The notes beneath the pieces are model-generated. The model saw only the letters and a program-made list of their open reading frames with translations. It made no database searches and had not been told where the DNA came from. From assembly GCF_030268965.1 (NCBI RefSeq), contig NZ_BSSE01000006.1, positions 230,983 through 294,982 on the forward strand: DNA of 64,000 nucleotides. The letters run 5' to 3'. Positions 26,223-35,405 of the stretch are shown here, in pieces. Positions within the stretch are counted from its first letter, which is position 1. Every line of letters starts with the position of its first letter. Made by a program: the position numbers and the translations under genes. This stretch comes from Microtetraspora sp. NBRC 16547. GTDB taxonomy: Bacteria > Actinomycetota > Actinomycetes > Streptosporangiales > Streptosporangiaceae.

Positions 26223-27512
26223 GTGAGCCGTACGGAGAAGTCAGCGGAACTGTTCGAGCGGGCACGGCGGATCGTGCCCGGTGGCGTCAACTCCCCGGTG
26301 CGCGCGTTCGGCGCGGTCGGGGGAGTGCCCAGGTTCATGGCCTCGGGCCAGGGGCCGTACATCACGGACGTGGACGGCAACCGCTACGTCGATCTGGTGT
26401 GCTCCTGGGGGCCGATGATCCTCGGCCACCGTCATCCGGCCGTGATCGAGGCCATCGAGGGCGCGCTGGCCCACGGCCTGTCGTACGGCACGGCCACCGA
26501 GGGTGAGGTCCTGCTGGCCGAGGAGATCGTCGCCCGGGTCGCCCCCGTGGAGAAGGTCCGGCTGGTCAGCTCGGGCACCGAGGCCACCATGTCGGCGGTA
26601 CGGCTCGCGCGCGGCTTCACCGGCCGGGCGAAGGTGGTCAAGTTCGCCGGGTGCTACCACGGGCACGTGGATGCCCTGCTGGCTTCGGCCGGGTCGGGGC
26701 TGGTGACGTTCGGCCTTCCGGACACCCCCGGCGTGACCGGCGCGTCCGCCGCCGACACGATCGTCCTGCCGTACAACTCGATCGAGGCGGTCGAGGAGGC
26801 GTTCCGCACGTTCGAGATCGCGTGCGTCATCACCGAGGCGTGCCCGGCCAACATGGGCGTGGTGCCGCCCCTGCCCGGCTTCAACCAGCGTCTCCGCGAG
26901 CTGTGCACGCGGCATGGCGCGCTGCTGATCATCGACGAGGTGCTCACCGGCTTCCGGGTCTCCGCTTCCGGCTGGTACGGTCTCGACCCCGTCGAGGCGG
27001 ATCTCATGACGTTCGGCAAGGTCATGGGCGGCGGGATGCCGGCCGCGGCCTTCGGCGGGCGGGCCGAGGTGATGGCGCTGCTCGCGCCGGAGGGGCCCGT
27101 CTACCAGGCCGGAACGCTCTCCGGCAATCCGCTGGCCTCCGCCGCCGGTCTGGCCACGCTGCGGGCCTGTGACGCGGGTGTGTACGAGCGGGTGGACGCC
27201 GCCGCCCTGGTCGTGGGCGGGGCGGCGTCCGAGGCGCTGGCGGCCGAGGGCGTCCCGCACCGGCTGCAGCGCGCGGGCAACCTGTTCTCGATCTTCTTCA
27301 CTGACAGGCCGGTGACCGACTTCGACCAGGCGAAGGCGCAGGGCGCGGAAGCCTACCGGGCGTTCTTCCACGGGATGCTCGACCAGGGGGTCTACCTCCC
27401 GCCCTCGGCGTTCGAGGCGTGGTTCCTGTCCGCGGCCCACGACGAGGAGGCGCTCACACGCGTCCTCGAAGCGCTCCCGCTCGCCGCCAAGGCCGCCGCC
27501 GCGACCCTGTGA
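26223..27512 (+). CDS. hemL: Glutamate-1-semialdehyde 2,1-aminomutase
   Basis: HemL converts glutamate-1-semialdehyde to 5-aminolevulinate, following HemA. 429 residues from a GTG at 26223. It is a fold-type I PLP enzyme with the start [17 protein letters not shown]. The substrate/PLP loop [17 protein letters not shown], the Asp of [10 protein letters not shown], and the Schiff-base Lys in [17 protein letters not shown] are present. With hemA, C, D and B this completes the early haem pathway in the window. Confidence 0.96.
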   Translation: MSRTEKSAELFERARRIVPGGVNSPVRAFGAVGGVPRFMASGQGPYITDVDGNRYVDLVCSWGPMILGHRHPAVIEAIEGALAHGLSYGTATEGEVLLAEEIVARVAPVEKVRLVSSGTEATMSAVRLARGFTGRAKVVKFAGCYHGHVDALLASAGSGLVTFGLPDTPGVTGASAADTIVLPYNSIEAVEEAFRTFEIACVITEACPANMGVVPPLPGFNQRLRELCTRHGALLIIDEVLTGFRVSASGWYGLDPVEADLMTFGKVMGGGMPAAAFGGRAEVMALLAPEGPVYQAGTLSGNPLASAAGLATLRACDAGVYERVDAAALVVGGAASEALAAEGVPHRLQRAGNLFSIFFTDRPVTDFDQAKAQGAEAYRAFFHGMLDQGVYLPPSAFEAWFLSAAHDEEALTRVLEALPLAAKAAAATL

Positions 27513-27599
27513 CGGCCCCTCGGCGGATGCCCTGACAGTTCAGCGATATCAAGCTTCGCGAGGCATGACGGTTTAGGTTGGCTTATTAGACTGGCTTAC

Positions 27600-28496
27600 A
27601 TGCTGGATCTGAACCGGTTGAAGGCGCTGCACGCGGTGGCCGTCTACGGTTCCGTCGCGGCCGCCGCGGAGGCGCTGATGGTGACCCCGTCGGCGATCTC
27701 GCAGCAGCTCGCGAAGCTCGAACGCGAGACCGGCGCGGTCCTCGTCGAGCGCAACGGGCGCGGCGTGAAGCTCACCGACGCGGCCGGGCTCCTCGCCCAC
27801 CACGCGGAGAAGATCCTGGCCCTGGTGGAGACGGCCGAGGCCGACTTCGAGGCGTTGCGCGGCGCCGTGGTCGGGCGGCTCGTCCTGGCCGCGTTCCCGA
27901 CCGCGGCCAGGGGGATCATGCCGCAGGCGCTGACGCTCATCAAGCAGCACCATCCCGACCTCGACCTGGTCCTCTACGAGCGCGAGCCGGAGCGGCAGAT
28001 TCGCGAGGTCTCCCGCGGTGAGATCGACCTGGCCGTCGTCCAGGACTGGCTCAACCGGCCGATGGCCATCCCGGACGGGCTCTCGCGCGCGGCGCTGCTC
28101 GACGATGTCGCCGACGTGGTCGTGCCCGCCGGCCATCCCCTGGCGGACAAGCCGGAGATCTCGCTGGCCGACCTCCCGGGAGAGGGCTGGATCAGTGGCT
28201 CCGCCGGCACGGTCTGCCACGACTTCCTGCTGTTCCTGCTCCGGTCCGCCGAGAAGGAGCCCAGGATCGTCGCCATGGCCGACGAATACCCCACGCAGCT
28301 CGCCCTCGTCGCGGCGGGCCACGGATACGCCGTGATCCCCCGCCTCGGACGCGGCCGGCTGCCGGAGGGCGTTCGCGCGGTCCCCGTGGCGCCGCGGCTG
28401 CAGCGGCGCATCTACGCGTTGTGGCGCACCGACGCGGCCCGCCGTCCCGCGATCAGAGCCGCCGTGGACGCCCTGCGGACGGCGTGCGCCGCCTGA
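27600..28496 (+). CDS. LysR-family transcriptional regulator
   Basis: 298 residues. The N-terminal winged HTH is LNRLKALHAVAVYGSVAAAAEALMVTPSAISQQLAKLERETG. The C-terminal substrate-binding domain has the usual alternating pattern (LVLAAFPTAARGIMPQAL, EIDLAVVQDW, LVAAGHGYAVIPRL). No ribosome-binding site precedes the ATG and an A/T-rich region ends at it (TTATTAGACTGGCTTAC), so the mRNA may be leaderless. The target is not evident. Confidence 0.9.
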   Translation: MLDLNRLKALHAVAVYGSVAAAAEALMVTPSAISQQLAKLERETGAVLVERNGRGVKLTDAAGLLAHHAEKILALVETAEADFEALRGAVVGRLVLAAFPTAARGIMPQALTLIKQHHPDLDLVLYEREPERQIREVSRGEIDLAVVQDWLNRPMAIPDGLSRAALLDDVADVVVPAGHPLADKPEISLADLPGEGWISGSAGTVCHDFLLFLLRSAEKEPRIVAMADEYPTQLALVAAGHGYAVIPRLGRGRLPEGVRAVPVAPRLQRRIYALWRTDAARRPAIRAAVDALRTACAA

Positions 28497-28518
28497 CCGG
28501 CGGGTAGGCTCACCTGCC

Positions 28519-29157
28519 ATGACCGAGAACACCGTCGTCCATCTGCTGCGCCACGGCGAGGTTCACAATCCGGACGGCGTCCTGTACGGCCGGCTGCCCG
28601 GCTACCACCTGTCGGAGAACGGGCGGCTGATGGCCGAGACCGTCGCCAAGGCGGTCGCCGGGCGTGACATCGTCACCGTGTGGAGCTCCCCGATGGAGCG
28701 GGCCCAGGAGACCGCGGCGCCCGTGGCCGAGGCCCTCGGCGTGGAGGTCACCCTCGACGAGCGGCTGATCGAGGCGTCCAACGTCTTCGAGGGGCTGCGG
28801 GTGGCCGGCGGCAATGGCGTGTTCCGTGATGTGCGGGCGTACCGCCACTTCGTGAACCCGTTCCGCCCGTCCTGGGGCGAGCCGTACAGCGAGGTGGTCC
28901 TGCGGATGAAGGCGGCCATCGACGACGCGCGCGAGGAGGCGCGGGGACACGAGGCGCTGCTCGTCAGCCACCAGCTGCCCATCTGGATCATCCGCCTCGC
29001 GGCCGAGCGACGGCGGCTGTGGCACGACCCGCGCCGGCGCCAGTGCTCCCTCGCCAGCCTCACCAGCTTCACCTTCGAGGGCGACCGCCTGACCAGCATC
29101 GGTTACAGCGAGCCCGCGGGGGCGCTGCTCCGCGACAACCCCGTTCCCGGAGCTTGA
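28519..29157 (+). CDS. Histidine phosphatase family protein
   Basis: 212 residues with the phosphohistidine motif LLRHGEVHNPDGVLYGRLPGYHLSENG. The second Arg is in VWSSPMERAQETA and the second His is in EALLVSHQLPIWI, the phosphoglycerate-mutase-like fold. Such proteins dephosphorylate sugars or cofactors. It directly precedes the cytochrome c maturation operon (75 bp) and is often its neighbour in actinomycetes. The substrate is unknown. Confidence 0.88.
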   Translation: MTENTVVHLLRHGEVHNPDGVLYGRLPGYHLSENGRLMAETVAKAVAGRDIVTVWSSPMERAQETAAPVAEALGVEVTLDERLIEASNVFEGLRVAGGNGVFRDVRAYRHFVNPFRPSWGEPYSEVVLRMKAAIDDAREEARGHEALLVSHQLPIWIIRLAAERRRLWHDPRRRQCSLASLTSFTFEGDRLTSIGYSEPAGALLRDNPVPGA

Positions 29158-29185
29158 CCCGTTGGCGGGAGCACCGCACTCGCTG

Positions 29186-29205
29186 GGTAGAGTGACAGCT
29201 CTACC
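29186..29205. promoter_or_regulatory. Operator-like inverted repeat before the cytochrome c maturation operon
   Basis: GGTAGAG-TGACAG-CTCTACC is a perfect 7-bp inverted repeat with a 6-bp spacer. It lies 27 bp upstream of the thioredoxin lipoprotein gene and just upstream of an A/T-rich TAGTTATAG that could be the -10. It is probably the operator of an unidentified regulator of the operon. Confidence 0.55.
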
Positions 29206-29232
29206 GGTTGTAGTTATAGGAGATACTCCCGC

Positions 29233-29814
29233 GTGTCCGCCAAGAGTCTGTCTCTGATCGCTGCGAGCACCGCTCTGGCCGTGACAGCCCTCGCGGGTTG
29301 CGCGGGGGGCCAGCAGTCGCAGCCGCAGTCCGGTGACACCCGTTTCGTCGCGGGTGACGGCAAGGTCCAGGTCTTCGACGCCGCCAGCCGCACCAAGGCG
29401 CCGCCGGTCGAGGGCACGACCCTCGACGGCGCGACGGAGAAGCTGGGCTCCGGCAAGGTCTACGTCCTGAACTTCTGGGCGTCCTGGTGCGCGCCGTGCC
29501 GCGCCGAGGGGCCCGTGCTCAAGGACATCGCGGCCAAGACCAAGGACAAGGGCGTCCAGTTCCTCGGCGTCAACTTCAAGGACCAGAAGGCGGCCGCCCA
29601 GGCGTACGACCGCTCGCTGCAGCCCGGATATCCCAGCATCTTCGACCAGGCGGGCCGGCTGCTGCTCTCCTTCCAGGGCACGGTCCCGCCCGCCGCCATC
29701 CCGTCCACGCTGATCATCGACGGGCAGGGCCGGATCGCCGCCCGGGCCCTCGGCGCGGTGAAGTACAACGACCTGCTCGCCGCGATCGACAAGGTCACCG
29801 ATGAGCGCGGCTGA
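29233..29814 (+). CDS. Thioredoxin-like lipoprotein for cytochrome c maturation (ResA/CcsX type)
   Basis: 193 residues from a GTG. The lipoprotein signal has lipobox LAGC (Cys at ~22). The TlpA/ResA domain has the redox pair in [15 protein letters not shown], plus the cis-Pro in AIPSTLIID. It should reduce the haem-binding CxxCH disulphide of apocytochrome c outside the membrane, receiving electrons from CcdA encoded next (the genes overlap by 14 nt). First gene of the ccs operon. Confidence 0.92.
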   Translation: MSAKSLSLIAASTALAVTALAGCAGGQQSQPQSGDTRFVAGDGKVQVFDAASRTKAPPVEGTTLDGATEKLGSGKVYVLNFWASWCAPCRAEGPVLKDIAAKTKDKGVQFLGVNFKDQKAAAQAYDRSLQPGYPSIFDQAGRLLLSFQGTVPPAAIPSTLIIDGQGRIAARALGAVKYNDLLAAIDKVTDERG

Positions 29815-30538
29815 TCTGGCCACCACCGTCGCGTCCGGCTCGCTGCTGGTCGCGGTGCCGATCGCGGTCGCGGCCGGCGTGGTGTCCTTCCTGTCGCCGT
29901 GCGTGCTGCCGCTGGTGCCGGGCTACCTGTCGTACGTCACGGGCATGAGCGGCGACCCCAGGCGCGGCCGGATGGTGCTGGGCAGCGCTCTGTTCGTCCT
30001 TGGGTTCGCTTCGGTGTTCGTGCTCGGGGGAGCGCTCTTCGGCGGCCTCGGCGGCGTCCTGTTCAGCAACATCGACGTGATCACGCGGGTGCTCGGCGTG
30101 GTCACGATCGTCCTCGGGCTGGCCTTCATCGGGCTGGTTCCCGGACTCCAGCGCGACGTCCGCATCCACAAGGTGCCCGCCGCCGGGCTCGCCGGAGCGC
30201 CGCTGCTCGGCGTCGTCTTCGGCCTCGGCTGGACCCCGTGCATCGGCCCCACGCTCGCCGTGGTCCTCGCGCTCTCGGTCGACCAGGGCAGCGCCGCCCG
30301 CGGCGCCGCGCTCGCCTTCGCGTACGCGCTGGGGCTGGGGGCGCCCTTCGTGCTCGCCGGGCTGGCCTACGGCAGGGCACTCCACGCGTTCAAGGCGGTC
30401 CGCCGCCACTCCCGCCTGATCACCCGGATCGGGGGCGCGATGCTCGTCGGCGTCGGGATCCTCCTGGTGACCGGGCTCTGGGGAGACCTCATCGCCGGCC
30501 TGCAGGTCTGGGTGGGCGGATTCGAGCCGGTGATCTGA
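29801..30538 (+). CDS. ccdA: Cytochrome c biogenesis protein CcdA
   Basis: CcdA passes electrons from cytosolic thioredoxin across the membrane to the thioredoxin lipoprotein. 245 residues with six hydrophobic segments. The two redox cysteines are in [16 protein letters not shown] and [18 protein letters not shown], the paired Pro-Cys motifs of the DsbD/CcdA core. It overlaps the preceding gene and is followed 2 nt later by resB. Confidence 0.94.
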   Translation: MSAADLATTVASGSLLVAVPIAVAAGVVSFLSPCVLPLVPGYLSYVTGMSGDPRRGRMVLGSALFVLGFASVFVLGGALFGGLGGVLFSNIDVITRVLGVVTIVLGLAFIGLVPGLQRDVRIHKVPAAGLAGAPLLGVVFGLGWTPCIGPTLAVVLALSVDQGSAARGAALAFAYALGLGAPFVLAGLAYGRALHAFKAVRRHSRLITRIGGAMLVGVGILLVTGLWGDLIAGLQVWVGGFEPVI

Positions 30539-30539
30539 G

Positions 30540-32192
30540 ATGACGACGAAGAACCAGGAAACCGAGGAAACCGAGGTGATCGAGCAGCCCGCGAAGCCGG
30601 TCGGACTCGGAGTGATGGGCTGGCTGCGGTGGGGCTGGCGGACGCTCACGTCCATGCGCACCGCCCTGATCCTGCTGTTCCTGTTCGCGCTCGGCTCGGT
30701 GCCCGGGTCGATCTACCCGCAGCGGAGCGTCGACCCCGGCCGGGTCGCCCAATACTTCAAGAACAGCCCGACCGAGGCCGAGTGGCTGGACCGGCTGTGG
30801 ATGTTCGACGTCTTCACGTCGCCCTGGTTCGCCGCCATCTACCTGCTGCTGTTCCTCTCGCTCGCCGGATGCGTGTTCCCGAGGGCGGTCGTCCACTTCA
30901 AGGAGCTGCGCAAGAAGCCGCCGGCCGCGCCGCGCAACCTGAACCGGCTCCCGCAGAGCGCGTCCTTCGAGGGGGACCTGACCGTCGAGGAGGCGGCGGC
31001 GAAGCTGCGCCGGAACCGGTTCCGCGTCGTCACCGGCCCCGACTGGGTCGCCGCCGAGAAGGGCTACCTGCGCGAGACGGGCAACCTGCTGTTCCACGTC
31101 TCGCTGCTCATGCTGCTGTTCGCGGTCGGCGCGGGCGGCCTGTTCGGCTACCGCGGAAACGTCCTGGTCGTGGAGGGCGACGGCTTCGCCAACACGGTCG
31201 CCGCCTACGACCGCTTTATGCCGGGACCGCAGGTGTCGGCCGAGTCGCTCCAGCCGTTCTCGTTCACGCTGAAGGATTTCCAGGCGACGTACGTCGCGTC
31301 CGGTGAGAAGCGGGGCCAGCCGCTCGACTACTCGGCCACGCTGTCGGTCCAGGACTCGCCCTCCTCGCCGCCCAGGGACGTCGAGCTCAAGGTCAACGAA
31401 CCGCTCGACGTGAACGGAACGCTGACCTACCTCATCGGCCACGGGTACGCCCCCACGTTCAAGGTCATCGACGGAAAGGGCAACACGGCCTTCGAGGGGT
31501 CGGTCCCCTGCCTGGCGAACGACCAGGCGACCTACACCTCCGAGTGCGTCATCAAGGCCCCCGACGCCGAGCCCGACCAGCTCGGCTTCCTGATGCGGTT
31601 CCTGCCGACCACGGTTCCCAACGGCGACGCCTGGGTGTCGATCTTCCCGGGGGCCGCGAACCCGACCGTGCAGGTCTTCCCGTTCGCCGGCGACCTCGGG
31701 ATGAAGTCCGGGGAGCCCCAGTCGGTGTACCAGCTCAACACCGACAAGCTGCGGCCGCTGGGCAAGATGTCCGCCCAGCCCAAGCCGCTCAACGTCGGCG
31801 ACACGCTGGAACTCGCCAACGGCGCCGGCAAGATCCAGTTCACCGGGGTCAAGGAATGGATCAGCATCCAGACCGCCTACGACCCGGGCCGGCTCCCCGC
31901 CCTGATCGCCGCGGTCGCGGCCGTGCTCGGCCTCGTGCTGTCCCTGACCGTACGGCGCCGCCGAGTGTGGGTGCGGATAACGGACCGGCAGGTCGCGGTG
32001 GGAGGATTGACCCGCACCGAAGGCGGCGGCGCGACCTTCGCGGAGGAGTTCGCCGAGATCGTCACGATGCTTCGCGGTGCCGCCCCCTCCGAGCCCTCTG
32101 CGCCCTCATCGGAGCCCGAGGACCGGCCCGAGGACGCCTCCGCGCCCGACCGCGAACCCGTTTCGCCGAGCAACGGCTCGTCCGAGGAGTAG
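30540..32192 (+). CDS. resB: Cytochrome c biogenesis protein ResB (Ccs1)
   Basis: 550 residues. ResB forms the System II haem-delivery and cytochrome c synthase complex with CcsA/B. Three membrane segments near the N-terminus (MRTALILLFLFALGSVPGS, WFAAIYLLLFLSLAGCVF, LLFHVSLLMLLFAVGAGG) are followed by a large extracytoplasmic domain (~residues 215-430). A last membrane segment (LIAAVAAVLGLVLSL) and a disordered Ser/Pro/Glu tail complete it. Start codon 2 nt after ccdA; ccsA/B starts 3 nt after its stop. Confidence 0.93.
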   Translation: MTTKNQETEETEVIEQPAKPVGLGVMGWLRWGWRTLTSMRTALILLFLFALGSVPGSIYPQRSVDPGRVAQYFKNSPTEAEWLDRLWMFDVFTSPWFAAIYLLLFLSLAGCVFPRAVVHFKELRKKPPAAPRNLNRLPQSASFEGDLTVEEAAAKLRRNRFRVVTGPDWVAAEKGYLRETGNLLFHVSLLMLLFAVGAGGLFGYRGNVLVVEGDGFANTVAAYDRFMPGPQVSAESLQPFSFTLKDFQATYVASGEKRGQPLDYSATLSVQDSPSSPPRDVELKVNEPLDVNGTLTYLIGHGYAPTFKVIDGKGNTAFEGSVPCLANDQATYTSECVIKAPDAEPDQLGFLMRFLPTTVPNGDAWVSIFPGAANPTVQVFPFAGDLGMKSGEPQSVYQLNTDKLRPLGKMSAQPKPLNVGDTLELANGAGKIQFTGVKEWISIQTAYDPGRLPALIAAVAAVLGLVLSLTVRRRRVWVRITDRQVAVGGLTRTEGGGATFAEEFAEIVTMLRGAAPSEPSAPSSEPEDRPEDASAPDREPVSPSNGSSEE

Positions 32193-32195
32193 AAG

Positions 32196-33188
32196 ATGCC
32201 GCCCGCCCAGGTCAACGAGGGCCTCGCCATGCTGAGCGACCAGCTCATCCTGGTGACCGTCCTGCTCTATCTCGTCGCCATGATCGCCTATGCGCTGGAG
32301 CTGGCCTTCGGCAGGGCGCGAACGGCCACCGCCACCGGGACCACTGCCGCGGCCGCCGTGAAGAACCGCCAGCTGGTCTCCGTCGGCGCCGCCGGATCGG
32401 ACTCCTCTCCCGCTGAGGCGGAGGGCGAGAGTAGTACGACCTCGGTGGCCCCGGCGGGTTGGGCGATCAAGGCCGGCTCCGTGGCGGTCGTCGTCTCGTG
32501 GCTCGGCTGGGCGGCCAACCTGGCCGGCATCCTCACCCGCGGCTTCGCGGTGGACCGCTGGCCGTGGGGCAACATGTACGAGTTCGTCGTGGCCCTGTGC
32601 TTCGCCGCGGTGACCGTGTTCCTCGTCCTGCTCACCCGGCAGCCGATCCGGTTCCTCGGCGCGTTCGTGACGGTGGCCGCCGCTCTCGGGCTCGGCTTCG
32701 CCGTTCTCTTCCTGCACGTCCAGGCCGGGCCGGTGATGCCCGCGCTGAACTCCTACTGGATCGCGATCCACGTGACGGCCGCGGTCATCGCGGGCGGGCT
32801 GTTCCTGGTCGCGGGTGTCTGCGCCATCCTCTACCTCATCCGCAACGACGGGCGGATGTCGGTGCTGCCGTCCAAGGAGCAGCTCGACCGCATCGCCCAC
32901 CGCGCGATCGTGATCTCATTCCCCATCTGGACGTTCGCCGTCATCGCCGGCGCCTTGTGGGCGGACCGCGCGTGGGGCCGTTACTGGGGCTGGGACCCCA
33001 AGGAGGTCTGGTCCTTCATCACCTGGATCGCCTACGCGGCCTACCTGCACGCCCGGGCGACCGCCGGATGGCGCGGCAAGGCCGCCATGATCATCTCGCT
33101 GGTGGCGTTCGCCTGCCTGCTGTTCAACCTGGTCGGCGTCAACATCTTCTTCAGCGGCCTGCACTCCTACGCGGACGTGCCCAAGTAA
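32196..33188 (+). CDS. ccsB: Cytochrome c biogenesis protein CcsA/CcsB (ResC)
   Basis: 330 residues with about eight membrane segments. The haem-handling Trp-rich motif is WGRYWGWDPKEVWSFITW. Likely haem-ligand histidines are in IHVTAAVIAGG and HRAIVISFPIWT. The conserved WPWGNMYEF lies upstream. With ResB it attaches haem to c-type cytochromes outside the membrane. A non-conserved ~45-residue loop (residues 35-80, Ala/Thr/Ser/Glu-rich) sits after the first helix. Last gene of the ccs operon. Confidence 0.93.
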   Translation: MPPAQVNEGLAMLSDQLILVTVLLYLVAMIAYALELAFGRARTATATGTTAAAAVKNRQLVSVGAAGSDSSPAEAEGESSTTSVAPAGWAIKAGSVAVVVSWLGWAANLAGILTRGFAVDRWPWGNMYEFVVALCFAAVTVFLVLLTRQPIRFLGAFVTVAAALGLGFAVLFLHVQAGPVMPALNSYWIAIHVTAAVIAGGLFLVAGVCAILYLIRNDGRMSVLPSKEQLDRIAHRAIVISFPIWTFAVIAGALWADRAWGRYWGWDPKEVWSFITWIAYAAYLHARATAGWRGKAAMIISLVAFACLLFNLVGVNIFFSGLHSYADVPK

Positions 33189-33275
33189 CGGCCGATCGCA
33201 CGGTCCGGGCCCGCGCGGCCCGGATCCGATGACTCCGGGCGGCCTCGGCGACCAGCCGCCCGGAGGTCCGGAAGG

Positions 33276-33602
33276 TCAGTCCTCGTTCCGCAGGCGGCGC
33301 TCCAGCGCGCGCAGGAACTCCGGGTCGTCGTCCGGCCCTCGCGGCGCCTCGGCGCGCGGGGGCCGCTGCCATGTCTCGTCCCGTCCGCCCGGCGTCCCCA
33401 CCCCGCCCAGTACGGCGTCGCCGTTCCTGGGACGGCCGAGGGTCAGCCAGAACATGCCACCGACAGCGGCCAGGAACAGCACGATCAGCACCCACAGCAG
33501 CTTGGGGAGGTTACGCACCGTGCCTTCCGGCGTCGTGATCACGTCGAACAGGCAGTAGAGCCAGAAGGCCAGCAGCGCCAGGCCGAGAATCACGCGAAGC
33601 AT
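33276..33602 (-). CDS. PLD nuclease N-terminal-type small membrane protein
   Basis: 108 residues. Two membrane segments (VILGLALLAFWLYCLFDVI and LLWVLIVLFLAAVGGMFWLTLG) are separated by TTPEGTVRNLPK, the PLDc_N pattern found at the start of cardiolipin synthases but here alone. A charged disordered tail (RDETWQRPPRAEAPRGPDDDPEF) follows. The start at 33602 (MLRVILG) fits the family; an in-frame ATG at 33620 would add six residues. Convergent with ccsB. The function is unknown. Confidence 0.82.
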   Translation of the reverse strand: MLRVILGLALLAFWLYCLFDVITTPEGTVRNLPKLLWVLIVLFLAAVGGMFWLTLGRPRNGDAVLGGVGTPGGRDETWQRPPRAEAPRGPDDDPEFLRALERRLRNED

Positions 33603-33972
33603 GCCCACACGGTAAGCCATGCCGCCGCTTGATCGGGCCCGGGTGCGGAAGCGTGTGGAAGCGCGAAGGCCGAAGCCACAGGGGATTCCGGCGGATGACG
33701 GGTGGATGACGGGGGGATGACGGGGCCGGGACGGCCACGTACGGTGGACCGGTACCGCGCCCCCGGATGTGCCGGGCCCGGCGCGGCAGTGCACCGCCCA
33801 GAGCGAGGGACGAGTGAGCACATGGGCACCGTAGGCGGACAGATCCCGCCGGGCCACGAGGTGGGAGAGGCGCCACGAACCGCTGATCCCGGCACTGTCA
33901 CCGGCACTGTTATCGGCACTGTTATCGGCACTGTTATCCGCACTGTCACCGGCGGGGCGACGGGTGGGGGCC
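33603..33972. other. Gene-poor 370-bp stretch with two short tandem repeats
   Basis: I find no supported gene. It holds three near-repeats of GGATGACGGG (33694-33726) and a five-unit 12-bp repeat (33891-33950, listed separately). The frames open through it are low-complexity Gly-Thr-Val or Ser-Ala-Asp products of the repeat. Confidence 0.6.
33891..33950. repeat. 12-bp tandem repeat, five units
   Basis: Five head-to-tail 12-mers: GGCACTGTCACC, three exact GGCACTGTTATC, then CGCACTGTCACC. It ends 22 bp before the lethal-factor-like protease gene. The three central units are identical, so copy number may be unstable. Confidence 0.9.
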
Positions 33973-34869
33973 ATGGCGCAGCCAGGAGATAGAGGCCGCC
34001 ACCGGCGGGGCTCGCGTTGGTGGCAGCGCGGGGCGTACGCCTCGCCCGGACGCGGCGCGGACGCGCCGGAACGTCCACCTGAACGCTTGCAGGAACGCCT
34101 AGGGGAACACTTCCAGGAGCGTTTCGGGGAGCGCCCGGAGCGGACCATGGAGCGGGCCCACGCCGTGACCGCGCCGGTCGTGGACCGACCCCAGTACACC
34201 TGGAGCGACTTCGAGCTGGACGACCAGCCCACCCGCGCGCGACCGCACCGGCCGGACGCTCCGGACCTGCGAGACGGCCGACGGCACTGCGGACCGCTGG
34301 AACGCGTCCTGTACCGCGAGTGGGACGCCGCCGACGGGCCGCCCTCGGCGGACGCCGTACGCGCGGTGGACAGCCTTTCCAGGCTCCCCGAGGGCCTCAA
34401 GCTGATGCTCGCCACGGCGCTGGACGGCATCTACGTGGGCCGTGGCGGGGTTCCCGACCTGGATGACATGGGCTACCTGCGCGGGGCCCCGCTGCCGTCC
34501 GGCCGGGCCACCTGGGACGCCTGCGCGGGCGCGTACGGCGATCGCAAGATCGTGGTGGGCGACCGGCCGTCCCCGACACCGGACGTGATGATGCACGAAG
34601 TCGGCCATGCTCTGGACGACGTGGACGCGCATCCGGGAGAGTGGGTCTCCGACTCACCCGAGTTCGCCGCGCTGTACGAGGAATGCCTCCCGCTTTTCGC
34701 CTCGGCCTTCCATCGGCAGCCCGGAGGGCTGGGGCGCAAGGAGTTCTTCGCCGACGCGTTCGCGGCGATCGCATCCCGGCAGCGTCCGGCCCTGGTCGAC
34801 ATGCTGGGCGGTGACACGCGGGCGGCGCTGAACGTGATGTTGTTCTTCAACCGGCGCTACGGAATCTAG
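33973..34869 (+). CDS. Lethal-factor-like (ATLF-type) zinc metalloprotease domain protein
   Basis: 298 residues. The first ~110 are Arg/Pro/Glu-rich and disordered (ERPPERLQERLGEHFQERFGERPER). The C-terminal half has a gluzincin-type site: HEVGH in MMHEVGHALDD, followed by the downstream Glu in LGRKEFFADAFAAIAS. This arrangement resembles the anthrax lethal factor-like (ATLF) peptidase family. No signal peptide is visible, so any export would use another route. A GTG at 33964 is an alternative start. The small acidic protein that follows after 10 bp could be its partner or inhibitor (inference from spacing only). Confidence 0.75.
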   Translation: MAQPGDRGRHRRGSRWWQRGAYASPGRGADAPERPPERLQERLGEHFQERFGERPERTMERAHAVTAPVVDRPQYTWSDFELDDQPTRARPHRPDAPDLRDGRRHCGPLERVLYREWDAADGPPSADAVRAVDSLSRLPEGLKLMLATALDGIYVGRGGVPDLDDMGYLRGAPLPSGRATWDACAGAYGDRKIVVGDRPSPTPDVMMHEVGHALDDVDAHPGEWVSDSPEFAALYEECLPLFASAFHRQPGGLGRKEFFADAFAAIASRQRPALVDMLGGDTRAALNVMLFFNRRYGI

Positions 34870-34879
34870 GTGATCGTGG

Positions 34880-35188
34880 ATGTACGTGATCCGGCTCACT
34901 GACGGGACCCTGCGCGTGCCGCAATCACTGACGAGCGACGACGGTCGCCTGATCGGCAACGCGTACGTCGACGTCGTCCCCGGGGAGCCGGACTACGACC
35001 GGTGGCTCGCGGAGTCGGTCACCGAGGAAGAGGACGCCGAGCGGCGGCGCCGGTGGCGAGAGCAGAACGACGAGCTGGAGCGGGAGCTCCTCGCCTTCAA
35101 AGCCGACGCGGAGCTCTGGGAAGACGGTGAGCTCCGGGAAGACGGGGAGCTCCGGGAAGACGGGGAGCTCCGGGAAGACGCCGACTGA
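34880..35188 (+). CDS. Small acidic protein with a tandem ELREDG tail
   Basis: 102 residues, 10 bp after the metalloprotease gene and probably co-transcribed. The N-terminal ~45 residues (YVIRLTDGTLRVPQSL ... GNAYVDVVPGEPDYDRWL) look folded. The middle is a charged helix (EEEDAERRRRWREQNDELERELLAF). The end is four repeats of ELWEDG/ELREDG encoded by an 18-bp DNA repeat. I do not recognise a family. Confidence 0.65.
   Translation: MYVIRLTDGTLRVPQSLTSDDGRLIGNAYVDVVPGEPDYDRWLAESVTEEEDAERRRRWREQNDELERELLAFKADAELWEDGELREDGELREDGELREDAD
35111..35182 (+). repeat. 18-bp tandem repeat inside the small acidic protein gene
   Basis: Four consecutive 18-bp units of GAGCTCCGGGAAGACGGG type (first and last with 1-2 changes), keeping the reading frame and coding for ELREDG. 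Slippage would change protein length by six residues at a time. Confidence 0.9.
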
Positions 35189-35405
35189 AGCCGCAGCCGC
35201 ACCGAAGCCGCAGTTAAGCCGCGCTGTGGCCACACGGAGGAGCAGGACGCGCTTGGGGCGCAGGGACACCGCGTGGCGGTACGGCGGCGAGAGGGGCTGA
35301 TCAGGAGAGCGACACCAGGAGAACGGCACGAGCGACGAGCGGCACCGTCTGACGTGGGTGACCCTGCGGCATCCGGGTGGCACGCAGGATCACCTGGTCG
35401 GTGTA

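Noticed and set aside
33891..33950. Possible CRISPR or integron repeat.
   Set aside because: Units abut with no spacers and there are no cas genes; it is a plain 12-bp tandem repeat. The same applies to 14595-14725 and 35111-35182.
33702..33992. 96-codon Gly-Thr-Val-rich open frame over the 12-bp repeat.
   Set aside because: Translation of a tandem repeat with no ribosome-binding site; opposite-strand frame is equally open.
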